From the NCBI GenBank assembly GCA_040285825.1, contig JAUPSS010000011.1:628159-692158 (forward strand): DNA of 64,000 nt, in the 5' to 3' direction. Below are positions 1-9,431 of the stretch, in pieces (position 1 is the first letter of the stretch; each line of letters begins with the position of its first letter). Both the position numbers and the translations under genes were made by a program. Origin of the DNA: Eukaryota sp. TZLM1-RC (taxonomy: Eukaryota; Metamonada: BaSk clade). The notes beneath the pieces were generated by a model. It did not search any database and had not been told where the DNA came from. It saw nothing but the letters and a program-made list of their open reading frames with translations.

Positions 1-466
1 TCCATTGAAACAAGAGCTGCAGTAGAGAAGAACTGAGCAGCACTTGCTGGAACTGTCGTCTTGCTGTCGTTTATTGGTTGCTCACGACGGTTAACCTCCC
101 AGGGGAGTACACGCCCTCGACGTGGCAACTCTGGATTTGCCATTGGGGTGAATATGTCAGTCGAGAAAAGATCAGACAGTCAATAAAAATTTGATTTATT
201 CACAACTTCTTACATCTATACAAATACAAAGCCTGAGCAAAATGATAATTAAACACTATAATACGTGATATTTAAGCTGCCGCAACTATTTTCTTTCGTG
301 AAAAGGTTACAGTTGAAGGAGTTTTTTAGGTGATAACATTAGCATATCCAATCAAGAAAACGTGTTGTTTCATTGTGTTCGTATAAAGTATATTTTCGTA
401 ATGGGATCAACTTGACACTTCTTTAATCTTGAAATAGAAACCACTCAACCTAACAATGACTCTTGA
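1..466. other. Unassigned left edge
   Basis: I see no convincing coding sequence, RNA or repeat here. The first 180 bases are more GC-rich than the AT-rich stretch that follows and could be the edge of a gene or element lying outside the window. Confidence 0.3.
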
Positions 467-664
467 CAGGACAACATTCACAACCTCCTTCGTGACCCTG
501 GTACCTCTACCATCCTGTCTTGTCCTGTGTCCTTAACTTCCTTCAACGTCAGCGGAAACAACATTTCTGACTCCCTTACACCTACAATTGTCTCGTTCCT
601 AACTATTAATAGTACGCTAACCACATTCGCTCTTGGCCTTTCTCCTAGGAACCGACCTAAATAG
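467..664 (+). pseudogene. Leucine-rich-repeat-like coding scrap
   Basis: A 65-codon open stretch without its own ATG runs from a TGA at 464 to a TAG at 662-664. Its translation has the spacing of ribonuclease-inhibitor-type LRRs: one unit reads LTSFNVSGNNISD, followed by a second strand-like LTTFALGL about 28 residues later. LRR units of this kind mediate protein contacts. No start, signal peptide or flanking repeats are seen, so this is at best a remnant or an exon of a split gene. The reverse-strand ORFs over 478-970 are an alternative reading and match nothing I recognise. Confidence 0.3.
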
Positions 665-685
665 ACAAAAGCCTGATTTTTCAAG

Positions 686-970
686 TTACTTCAAAACTAT
701 ACATTGTTCTTCAACTTTCGCTTTCGCTACTGGTGACAATGTATTGAGGTCAGGTTGTTGCATCGGACTCATAGCTATACCAGCACTTTCAGTACCCTTT
801 CCAGCAGCCTTTAGACTGTCATCAGTAATTTCAATAACAATGGTTTGAGACTGTTGTTTCTTAAACACCTCTGATCTCTCTCTTCCATCCAGAATGTGTT
901 CAGCCAACATCAGAATATCTAGAGCAGAATTGGTAGAAGATGTTCCTCCTGTCTTCACTTTTATTACCAT
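686..970 (-). CDS. Small hypothetical ORF
   Basis: An ATG-started ORF of 94 codons, polar and without membrane segments, containing a mixed helix/strand stretch ending in KKQQSQTIVIEITDDSLK. I recognise no family. It sits between the LRR-like scrap and the duplicated kinase fragment, in a stretch that otherwise looks like debris, so it may be chance or part of a lost gene. Confidence 0.2.
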   Translation of the reverse strand: MVIKVKTGGTSSTNSALDILMLAEHILDGRERSEVFKKQQSQTIVIEITDDSLKAAGKGTESAGIAMSPMQQPDLNTLSPVAKAKVEEQCIVLK

Positions 971-1095
971 CAGTTATCAATATACACCCTTGCACCTCTG
1001 GTATCGTTTTTTCAACGAATCAACTCAATGGTTATGAAAATCTGTGAACCCTGACTCTTTTGCGTCAAATTGAAAAATTTTTGAGGTTGTTCGAA

Positions 1096-1850
1096 TATTG
1101 TACCATCTTTACGTATTAAATCCAAACCCCCGTCGAACCCTCTACTGAGAAACAAAAGAAGATTTATCAAAAGCTCAATGAACGAAAATGACTGTTTGAA
1201 TTTGTTTTCTTGCTTGGCTTCTGAATCCAGCTATTCTATGATTTCAAGGAACTTTTACCTAAGAGCAGGTTGCGAAGAAGTAAAGACTCCTAGAGAGGGA
1301 GAAGGTGGATCTAGTGATGAATTGTCAAGCGATTTCAGTAACCTAAAACTTGATTACGATCATTTTTCTCTTTTTGATTTCGAGCTTTATTCAAACTTTA
1401 GCATTCCCAAACTATTATTTGATTTAGTGTTAGACCTCAAACAATCACTCTATGATAATCAATCAAATTTTGATTGGTTCGATCTTTCTGTCATCAATTC
1501 GCTCACTGATATAGCAATTTCGCTTGTTTTGTTTTTTTTATTGAAAAAATTAGACTATTCGTACTTGATGGATTTTGTTGATGCCCTTTCTTTTTTTACT
1601 CGGTTTGGGTCATTACGAGTAGCATTAACGGAAAGAATTGTTTTTAGTTTTCATCTATTCAATGAAAAAATTCAAATGTTTAGTTGTTTGGTGCTTTTAT
1701 TGTTTTTTGAGTCGCCGTTTTCCACCATTATTAAAATTTTAACTTTGGGTAAAAATTTCAAGAGGTCTGCTTTGATTGATCTATTTATACTAATCTTATT
1801 CAGAAATGAAAATTTAAAAAATTCGGACTATTTGAATCTTGTTGGTGATT
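1096..1850 (+). pseudogene. Duplicated internal fragment of the 1136-aa kinase gene
   Basis: This 755-bp block is a gap-free copy of 35997-36751, inside the kinase gene at 35653-39063 (constant offset 34901). I count about ten base differences, four of them clustered near 1723-1736, so identity is near 98-99 percent. The open frame (1178-1870) corresponds to the parent from about residue 143 to 366 of its alpha-helical N-terminal region, then runs into unrelated sequence and stops at 1868-1870. It lacks the parent's N-terminus and the whole kinase domain, so it cannot be a working kinase. Homology is abrupt at both ends. A MULE transposase relic begins 36 bp further on, which suggests gene-fragment capture. 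Confidence 0.9.
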
Positions 1851-1885
1851 CAATGAGTACACAATACTGAATGAGTACATTGATT

Positions 1886-2420
1886 TTAAGACTCTAGGTA
1901 AATACACCACATTATACACCACAAAGATGAACACACACCACACTCTTGGGTCTTAGTGACATAAACTTTGAAGACTCCCTTTGAAGTTGATGAGTATATT
2001 TGTTTCTTGACAGTGTGAATACAAGGGATTTCCAGTGTTGTACGTTCAACACAACAACACTGTTCTCCCCTGTTGTTCACTGGTTGTACCATCATTTGAT
2101 TTAATTTTTTAATAATAAAATGGCTGACCCTTTTTTATTTTGATAAATAAGGGATTAGACAAAAGCTGACATTTGACTGCACTGGTTTCGATACAGATAG
2201 TTTTTCTGATTTCATCAGATTGGTGCAGTAAAACATCTTTGAATTGAATTAAAGCTATCAAAAAGTTGGAACCTCGCAGTGCCAGGTCCCTTTTCAATTG
2301 AAAATGACTTCCTTCAACTCTAGAAATAGTATAATTGCCCAAATGAGTGACCTCATCCATCTTAGACTTGATGAAATGTTGATAATAAAGCAACCAACCA
2401 GTAACCATTAACTTTGACAA
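1886..2420 (-). mobile_element. MULE (MuDR/FAR1-type) transposase relic, C-terminal part
   Basis: Read on the minus strand, 2420-2109 encodes the HLGNYTISRVEGSHFQLK segment typical of the end of the MULE transposase core. In another frame, 2095-1886 encodes a SWIM zinc-binding motif (CCC, then CIH, pattern CxC-x-CxH). Core followed by SWIM is the usual domain order of Mutator-like transposases, which cut and paste DNA through a DDE catalytic site. The catalytic region is absent and the two parts differ in frame, so this is a broken 3' remnant. I found no terminal inverted repeats. A 9-bp direct repeat (AATGAGTAC, 1852-1860 and 1870-1878) sits between this relic and the kinase fragment. Confidence 0.65.
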
Positions 2421-2678
2421 CTCTGATTTTCAATTGACACTGTGTTTTCACTGTTGTGCGAGTTCTTTGACGAGAACCTTCGGGTAAAGGTTTGTAAGAT
2501 CCAGAAGGTGAACATACAACATAAACAAAACCGTATTGTATATCATTTTTGTATCATTTCATAAATTTCTTTCTTATTAACTCTATTTACACGCACTTCA
2601 AATACCGTTTTTGATAGACCTCTCTGCCATTTGAAGAATGGAAGGCAGTTTGTGAGGTTGTTGAAGTACTCTCAATGA

Positions 2679-2970
2679 CCTTTGCTGGGTTTCGATGCAA
2701 ATTATGTGATTTATCCAGAAAGGAACTGGTCCGATTCTAAAGTGGTATATACTAAAAAAAAGATTCAGATTGAGAAGTGAGTGAGCCAAGGACAATGTTG
2801 TTGTCAAGCAGCATGTGAGAAAGTGTAAAACTCCATCAAGGAAGTATTTTGAATGGATAAGACCCAATATCGTGGAAGTCGAAGGAGACAACTTGGAAGT
2901 TTTTAGAGGAGGAACTTGGCAGCAACGAAAAGAACGAGGAGGAAATTATAGTTCTGTGAAATTCTTATGA
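2679..2970 (+). pseudogene. Possible 3' exons of a spliced gene or its remnant
   Basis: Two open stretches join across a possible 64-nt intron (2777-2840, GTGAGT donor, AAG acceptor). The last exon (2841-2970) encodes a polar tail beginning KYFEWIRPNIVEVEGDN and ends with TGA at 2968-2970, two bases from the stop of the convergent coiled-coil gene. The upstream part carries LLGFDANYVIYPERNWSD but is preceded by an in-frame TGA at 2676-2678 with no acceptor site between. So either a second intron is missed or the gene is broken. No family recognised. Confidence 0.3.
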
Positions 2971-2971
2971 A

Positions 2972-3400
2972 TCATGTCTGTTGGTTGACCGCCTTGCCAT
3001 CGTGATTGCTTTTCAGCTCAGTTATTAACCTTTCCTTTTCAATCAAATCATTTTCAAGTTCGGAAAGCTGCAGACTCTGAGATTGAGTAGTTTCATTTAA
3101 TTTAGATACTTCACACTCAAGTTGCTGGTTTAGTGATTGAACACTGCTCATTTCTTGGTTAAGTTGTGATATGTGCGCATCATGAGAGTGTAGAGACGAC
3201 AGAGCAAGGGAAAGAGAGGACTGTAGTTGAGATTCAATTGAAACCTACGCATTTGAAACCTTCTGGAGTGTGTCTGGAGCGAAAAATACATCACTTACTT
3301 GTGGAAGAGGAAGATTATGTGATTTGCAGTAGTTTTGATAAGTAGTGATTGTGTGTTTAAGCTGAATCACCTTGGTTTGTAAAGAATTGAGTTTAGACAT
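2972..3400 (-). CDS. Small coiled-coil protein, two exons
   Basis: Exon 1 (3400-3299, 34 codons) starts at an ATG. A 54-nt GT-AG intron (3298-3245, donor GTAAGT, acceptor GCGTAG) follows in phase 0, and exon 2 (3244-2972) ends in TGA. The spliced product is 124 aa. Unspliced, the frame meets a TAG at the acceptor itself. Exon 2 is a long amphipathic helix rich in L, Q, S, E and K with heptad-like leucines (for example LSELENDLIEKERLITELK), i.e. a coiled coil. Exon 1 is also helical. Such short coiled-coil proteins are usually adaptor or tether subunits, but I cannot name a family. It starts 255 bp from, and divergent to, the first Fanzor gene. Confidence 0.65.
3245..3298 (-). other. Spliceosomal intron, 54 nt, phase 0
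   Basis: On the minus strand it begins GTAAGTGATG and ends GCGTAG. Removal joins two coding stretches that are both coiled-coil in character. It is the clearest intron in the window; most other genes are intronless. Confidence 0.65.
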
Positions 3401-3655
3401 CGGCTAATAACACAAAACGTCAAACAGTGGTAACCTGTTGAGATTGATGGAGGACGTGGATAAAATGAACTGAGATGCTGAACTACTCAGTTGGAGAATT
3501 CTTACAAAGTAAATGGAAAGTGTGGGAAAGTGTGGGAATAGTGAAAACCTCCCAAAACCAAGTTGAGGGTTAAAAACCTCCCAGAATAGGCAACCAGAAG
3601 TCGAAAATGGGTGACAAGTGTAAAATTTGATAGATGAGCTCTTTATTCTCACTAC

Positions 3656-5550
3656 ATGTCAGACACCCCCTCTGTATCACGTGTATTCACTCGGTCTTGT
3701 GCACTTAACTCGCTGCTGACCCCTGCAGCGGTGCAACAAATTCGGACTGACCTTCCAGTGGTCACCGAGATTTGTCATGAAGCTTCTTTATTACTTCAAT
3801 CTTTTCTTCTAAATTTTCCGTTGGCATCAAGAGCTTTAGTGGAACAGGATGTATGGTATCTGTTTATGACCGTCATCACCACTGGTTCTTTTCCAAAGCC
3901 TTCCACATCTAAAGGCCAACGCCAATTACTCCATATCTTTTACAATGGATTTCTTCCTGAATGCCCACAAGACAGGTCTCTTGTTTCTGTGTGGGAAAAT
4001 TCTTTAGTGCCTTACAGAAATTCATTCAATCTTTTCCTCAATGATTGGCTGCAGTCCCAGAACTGTAATTTTATCAATAGAAAAGGGCTTTCTTCTTATC
4101 TTGCCTGTCGTGCTCGTCAATTGGCCTCCAACGTTAAGACATGTTTACCCAAAATTTGTCAATCCTGGACAAAAAACTTTATTCGTGCTCATTGTAGAGC
4201 CCTGAATAAAACAAATGTCTTTGCAAATAATATTCTTTCACTTTTGCCAGATGAACTACTAGCCCAACCCGAGGAAGTAGTAGTTGATTCTGTTCTTGAA
4301 TACCTCATCAATTTCAATTTGAATAATTCAAGAGAAAGATTTTTTTTATTGAATGCATGTAGGTTTATCTTGAATCTCTTTCAAAGATTTCCTACCACTG
4401 CCTCCCTACTGTCCTCACATGATAAAATCACTTTTCATCAAAGGAAATTAGTGAGCTTTTTCTCTTCAATCTTAAAATTTCACAATACTTACTCACTTTC
4501 TTTTCTCATATGCATTGCTGGAAGAAATTTAGAATAATACCTTTAGCTTCCCATAAAGGTTCTAAATTTATTGAGGTACCTTCACAAATTTTCCACTCTG
4601 TGAAAAAATTTCCAATTATTGAAGGATCATCTTCCAAAACAAAGTTCATCAAAAATACATGTCTGAAACGAATATTCAAACAATGTCCTTACCAAAAATT
4701 CAATATCAACAGAAAAAGTTTGAAAAATAGATTTAACAAAATTTTATTGAAAACTAATGGTAATGAACTGCTTTTGACCTTTGAAGGTAAAAATAATGAC
4801 TCAGAAAACACAGATGAGCTGGATGAACCACCGAAAAAGAAAAGAAGATCAAGAAATGAAATGAAAAGTGACCCTAATGCCAACAAAACCAGAGAAACAC
4901 AGTTGAAGGGTACTAAAAAAATGCCCCGTCGAAGACGTAGACATCCAGTCGAAATTTTACCTGAAAGGCCCCTTATCGGCGTTGATCTTGGCCAATCAAG
5001 ATTATGTGGTTACTTCTTAAATGACAATCAATGTGGAGTTATCCCTTGTCCAACTGGCAGGAGGTACAGGACAAAACCTTCACCCAGTAAACACTCTCCC
5101 AACCAATATTCCGTTCAAAATTTCAACCAATATTTGAACCATTGGAATTTGGTCAGGAGGAAAGTGTATTTGGAAAGTAATCGCCAGAAATGGAAAATAA
5201 TTAAATTTGATAACCGCAGACGAAAAGAGAGACGGTTCAGAGAGACTCTCAACAAATTTCAAAGGCTGGCTGGACATCCTGAAAAACTCTATCTTGCTGT
5301 GGGTTCTGCTAATTTCCCTTCTCATTGCCGAAAAGTCAATCGATATGGATCAGCAAGGGCTTTCAGAAAATGGTTGTGTTATCAAAAGGACGTGAAGCAC
5401 TTGTCAACCAGTGAATTTAATACAAGCAAAATGTCAAGTTGTTGCATGGCCGAGAATATTCAAGCAGGCTCATGGCAGATGCGTATTTGTACTGAGTGTC
5501 AAATAGTATATGACAGAGATATTTCCGCTGCAAAAAAATATTCAAATTAA
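3656..5550 (+). mobile_element. Fanzor (eukaryotic TnpB-like RNA-guided nuclease), one frame change
   Basis: Fanzor proteins are eukaryotic relatives of IS605/IS607 TnpB: RNA-guided DNA nucleases with a RuvC fold and a zinc finger. Frame 1 (3656-4537, 293 codons) gives the helical N-terminal half. The frame beginning before 4510 and ending at 5550 gives the rest, starting HCWKKFRIIPLASHKGS. The second part contains a basic NLS-like stretch (PPKKKRRSR), RuvC-I GVDLGQSRLCGYF, a RuvC-II region with SEFNTSK (Glu), paired cysteines (CC, then CTEC) and RuvC-III YDRDISAAKK (Asp). So the D-E-D triad is present, but one zinc cysteine looks displaced and the protein ends soon after RuvC-III. Joined length is about 630 aa, usual for Fanzor. 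The frame change lies near 4440-4510. It could be a mutation, an assembly error or an unseen intron. Confidence 0.75.
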
Positions 5551-6161
5551 GAAGAAAGCGGAATTGTGGCCGGAAAGATACATTTGCCCAGATGCTCTGC
5601 TGAGGAGATGAATAGGGAACGTGAGCATACAGAAACAAAAACTTTTGAGACCGATCTACAAATACCTTAGTAGCATTTGGTAGATCCACTTAGATACATC
5701 AAGTCGCGAGGCTTTGTTCTGTGAATGCAGTAGGTGTATTTAAGTGAGGTAGCCCATTGATGAAGATCATGATTGTCTTTGTCAAATGATGCTACATGTC
5801 TCTTACAGCCTGTGAGTAGACATTGAGAAAGTTGAAAACAGGAGTGAATTTCACAGGGGAATGCATGATAAGTGAAATTCACAGTATGAATCATGATTAT
5901 CCACAGGTGGTGCTCACTAGCGCATGTTATTTGTTCAGTTTTTTGTAGTTATTAGTGAGTTGTTACAATAATAAAGTCCTACATTATCTACAAGTGTTGA
6001 TTAGTAATGGCTTGACCAATAGAAAAAGGCGTTGTATACGTTTACTGAGAAGTTTGAACTTTATGATTTATATTTCTAATGTAAAGTGAAAGTACTTGAC
6101 AACTTTAGTGAAGCCTGTTCTTTCAATTTAGTTTTGATTCATTGCTCTTTCAAAATACTAT
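5551..6161. other. Intergenic, no gene seen
   Basis: Sequence between the Fanzor stop and the methyltransferase start. After the Fanzor stop the same frame stays open for about 40 codons (EESGIVAGKIHLPRC and on), which may be an old C-terminal extension. The promoter of the methyltransferase gene must lie in the AT-rich 3' part. No RNA gene seen. Confidence 0.4.
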
Positions 6162-7133
6162 ATGGATGTCAGTCAAACATCTTTTGATGCAGCCAGTGCC
6201 AAATTGTCAGCTTCCACTGTAGGCTACTTTCCAGATCCTTATCTACCACATCTTGTTCCCACAGATAAACGTAGACGCTACGATCCGGTTATGCATCGTG
6301 GTTATTATTTACGTGTACACTTGGTTCGTTATTGTATTGATCAGTTTATTCAAAGATATCCTCAACACAAAATACAAATCGTTAATGTTGGATGTGGAGT
6401 AGATTCTCTGTTTCTTCATTATCTATTAGACCCATCATTCTCAAACTTAACTTGGCTAGAATTAGACTTGCCTTCAATTGTCAAGGAGAAATGCACATCC
6501 ATAATTAAGCACTGGAAGAATGAACTACAATTGGTTAAATCACGGAGTGTTTATGGAAGAGAGCTTCATGGACCTCGTTATCATTTAATCTCTGGAGATA
6601 TTACTGCTAGTGAAAGCTTGACACACTGCCTGTCTTTTATAGATCATCAGCAACCAACGTTGTTTCTTTTCGAATGCGTAGTCACATACCTTGATCCAGA
6701 TAATATGAATGATAGTTTATCCAAGATTAGTGAACAATTCCAGAAATGCTATTGTTTTCTCTATGACCCATTCAGATCACATACTACCTTTGGGACTATC
6801 ATGTTAAGAAATATTTCTGCAAGAGTGTCTTCATCATGTCCTTCATTGCAAAGATACAAGACACTGGTTGATTTCAAACAACGAATGTGCAATGTAGGTT
6901 TCAAGTGGGTAGTAGCAGGAGATCTCTTAACTATGGAGAAATCAGTTGTAGATGAGAAAGAGATTGCTCGACTTTTGAAGCTTGAACCGTTCGCTGAAGT
7001 CGAAGAGTATCAAATGTTACTTTCTCACTATTGTGTAATAGTGGCAGGTAACGACTTGGACAATGGGCTCATAACATTTGGATTGGAACAAGTGTCCCTA
7101 ATGGATGATAAGCCTGGATACAGCATTTGTTGA
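6162..7133 (+). CDS. LCMT1: Leucine carboxyl methyltransferase 1 (PP2A methyltransferase)
   Basis: Transfers a methyl group from S-adenosylmethionine to the C-terminal leucine carboxylate of the PP2A catalytic subunit, controlling which regulatory B subunits bind; cytosolic. The 323-aa length fits the family (about 330). The N-terminus shows the family signature DAASAKLSASTVGYFPDPYL, then the substrate/SAM element HRGYYLRVHLV, the glycine-rich SAM loop NVGCGVDSLFLHYLL (from residue about 75), the acidic ribose-binding strand WLELDLPSI and the later strand ending FECVVTYLDPDN. The first ATG gives the complete N-terminus. No intron. The gene is convergent with the SCAMP-like gene, 36 bp between stops. 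AATAAA-like signals follow the stop at 7139-7152. Confidence 0.92.
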   Translation: MDVSQTSFDAASAKLSASTVGYFPDPYLPHLVPTDKRRRYDPVMHRGYYLRVHLVRYCIDQFIQRYPQHKIQIVNVGCGVDSLFLHYLLDPSFSNLTWLELDLPSIVKEKCTSIIKHWKNELQLVKSRSVYGRELHGPRYHLISGDITASESLTHCLSFIDHQQPTLFLFECVVTYLDPDNMNDSLSKISEQFQKCYCFLYDPFRSHTTFGTIMLRNISARVSSSCPSLQRYKTLVDFKQRMCNVGFKWVVAGDLLTMEKSVVDEKEIARLLKLEPFAEVEEYQMLLSHYCVIVAGNDLDNGLITFGLEQVSLMDDKPGYSIC

Positions 7134-7169
7134 TTTATAATAAACAATAAAAAACAGTATGGTCTATTA

Positions 7170-7778
7170 TTATACAATATTTCTAAGTGCAACAGCAGAT
7201 TTGACTGCTTCAACCTTATGTCTCTGAGACCTATAAACCAAAAAACAAGAAATCAAAGAAAGAAGAGAGATCACAAACCACATACAAGACTCTGAAATAG
7301 TAGTAAACCTCCAAAAGAAAGACATGTCAGACATTTTGGCCGTCTCCCAATTGGAAATACCCTGGAAGTTTCTATGGTCGGAGATAGCTGCAATGTAGTA
7401 GAACACATTCATGGAGAGTTGAAGGAGTATGTATTTGAAGCCCCTGGAAGGACAACCAAAGCCAAGAGCTCTAAAACCAGAAAAGAACACATACAGAGCG
7501 AGAGATGAGATCATAACAAACACTGAGATAAGTAAGCGAATTGACATACTAAAGAAAGAGTTGACTGCACCTGTCCACGAAATATCACTGCCAAAAAGAA
7601 GAACAAAATTGCTAAAGAAATTAAAGATAAGGGCGATAAGGGTTGCAATGAAAGTCCAGTGCGAAAAGCGGGCTGCAATTCGTCGGCCCTCGTCTAATTC
7701 ATCTATATTAACATGTACTATACGGAGACCAGGAGGATAGTTGAAATCATGCCAGTTGATTTGCTTTCGAGGGTTCAT
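7170..7778 (-). CDS. Four-TM protein, SCAMP-like (secretory carrier membrane protein)
   Basis: A 202-aa protein with a short N-terminal cytosolic segment containing NYPPGLRIVHVNIDE, then four hydrophobic segments (about residues 41-63, 80-105, 117-138, 165-188) and a short basic tail. SCAMPs are tetraspan proteins of recycling endosomes and trans-Golgi vesicles; an N-[FY]-P-P motif before TM1 and four TM helices are their hallmarks. It lacks NPF repeats, and the loop between TM2 and TM3 is only weakly like the family, so another tetraspan family is possible. No signal peptide, no intron, clear ATG start. Convergent with the LCMT1 gene. Confidence 0.5.
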   Translation of the reverse strand: MNPRKQINWHDFNYPPGLRIVHVNIDELDEGRRIAARFSHWTFIATLIALIFNFFSNFVLLFGSDISWTGAVNSFFSMSIRLLISVFVMISSLALYVFFSGFRALGFGCPSRGFKYILLQLSMNVFYYIAAISDHRNFQGISNWETAKMSDMSFFWRFTTISESCMWFVISLLSLISCFLVYRSQRHKVEAVKSAVALRNIV

Positions 7779-7856
7779 TTATTAGATACTGTCTATAATA
7801 ATGAGGTGTTCTTAGAGGGATTGAGTTGTTCAGAAGCGGAAGATTTTCGCATTAAT

Positions 7857-8114
7857 TCATTCATTTAAACCTCCAACAACCTTGGCTCTCTGTAGGTATA
7901 CTGGTCTATCTCCGCCATTTACGTGAGCCTCCATCACTACAAACATATTCAGCGAAGCATTTCGATCTCTATTCCACATATTTTCGCATGATTTACACAT
8001 AATAAGCCCGTGACGAATAGACATCTTATGCCTCTTCCATGGCCTTGTAGTGCTTTTAATGGCACGGAAGAAAACATCTGTGGTCCTTGTACGGATTACC
8101 ACTAAGGACGCCAA
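7857..8114 (-). mobile_element. Fanzor C-terminal relic
   Basis: This 86-codon frame (first codon TTG, so not a true start) encodes the last part of a Fanzor nuclease: GLIMCKSCENMWNRDRNASL, i.e. the second half of the zinc finger (CKSC) followed by the RuvC-III Asp in WNRD, then MEAHVNGGDRPVYLQR, the usual tail. RuvC-I, RuvC-II and the N-terminal domain are missing. Its tail is similar to that of the Fanzor ending at 9432 (NRNRLACLNM, then GNERPQYL), so the two belong to one subfamily. It lies between the SCAMP-like gene and an unknown broken gene and is non-functional as it stands. Confidence 0.7.
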
Positions 8115-8117
8115 AGT

Positions 8118-8739
8118 CCTTGAGGTCCTTCAAAATTCAATTTTATTAACAAAGATGAGACTAGATTCAGTGTATTGAATACATATATAATCTGAAATTT
8201 TTTAGAGAGTCTTATAACCACTTCTTCTGTCTCGTTACATCTAAATGCAAAATAATTGTGTATATCATTTAGGCCTTCTGAATCATTGAGCCAAAGAATA
8301 CCAACATCATTCATTACATTCAATACCATATTGGCGTCAATTATGGTTGAAATATTTACGACTCTGAATACAGTATTTTTTTTAAAAAATGAGCCAATCA
8401 AAAGTTTAGTGAATTCATCAGAATAATCAAGAAAATCCACCAAAAGATGTGTTACCAATAAAAAACCTATAACTTTCAGGTTTGCAAACTCTATTTTTGA
8501 ACCTATAATATTCGGACATTTTCAACAACAACAGTAGAATTTCCGTCAAGATTGAAATCTCCGTAATTGGCCAATTGGCATTCTGGGAAAGTCATACAGT
8601 TAAACAGAGTGGAAAAATATACCCAAAGTAGAATGAGCAATTGTTTAAACAGATTCTCTAAAGCACAATAGAACCGACAACCCGTGATTATTGAAAGTGG
8701 ATTAATATTATAATAATATATCAGAACTGATAGATTCAC
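8118..8739 (-). pseudogene. Broken gene of unknown function
   Basis: Two frames, 8739-8503 and the frame running through 8458-8102, join with a one-base shift near 8505 to give a continuous product (VVVENVR, then IGSKIEFANLKVIGFLL). The N-terminal part has a hydrophobic stretch that could be a signal or anchor (LFKQLLILLWVYFSTLF). The rest is a run of short beta strands with N, D and V, loosely like a beta-helix surface protein. The 3' end runs into the Fanzor relic, as if the gene had been interrupted there. Family not recognised. Confidence 0.35.
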
Positions 8740-9431
8740 TTACAATTACTTACTATGAAATAAACCATTACTAGAATAGAAGCAAGATCTATAAATTGAG
8801 AATCAAGAAAATAAATTCCAAGGAAATCAAGTTGCCACATATTTTGAGGGTTTTCACAATTTCGAAATTAAAGTTTTCCTGAAATAATTTTGAAAAATGT
8901 ATGTTGGGAATCAAAAGTTTCAATAACAAATTTCCAAGTAATCAACAACTGAATACTTACTAATTAAAGTATTTATTCTTATGGACCAATGAATAGTCAA
9001 TTCAAAACATCCAAACCAAGAGCAGTATTATCATCATGTATTTCAAAAATATCTGTTGCTAAATCAGATAGATTGTGTCAAATCATCAGTGATAAACAGT
9101 ATTGAAGGCCTTGTAAAATGATTCATTTGCTCATGAATGGCAGAATGGTAAGGTCATGAAACCATCAGCGTTGCCTCATAATGCTCTGAATCCATGTCCA
9201 CAGCAGTTGAATAATAGAATCAATAATTAAAACAATGTCACATAATCAAACCGATCAACATCAAATACTGGTGGGTATAGATGCAATTTTGAGAAACAAC
9301 GTATAGTTTTGAAATAACTTAAACTTTCAAACCGGATTTCTTATCAGAACAATACTTATTATTCTCATTGCCATATGGGAAATTCCCAAAAATATACGAT
9401 CAATTTTCGTGTGGAATAATTACAAAAACTA
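8740..9431. other. Intergenic, nothing recognised
   Basis: AT-rich, stops in all frames. I searched the minus strand for a continuation of the PolB relic (palm motifs) beyond the Fanzor and found none by eye. Confidence 0.4.

Noticed and set aside
3404-3652. Minus-strand ORF between the coiled-coil gene and the first Fanzor
   Set aside because: Occupies the shared promoter region, no family features; probably chance.
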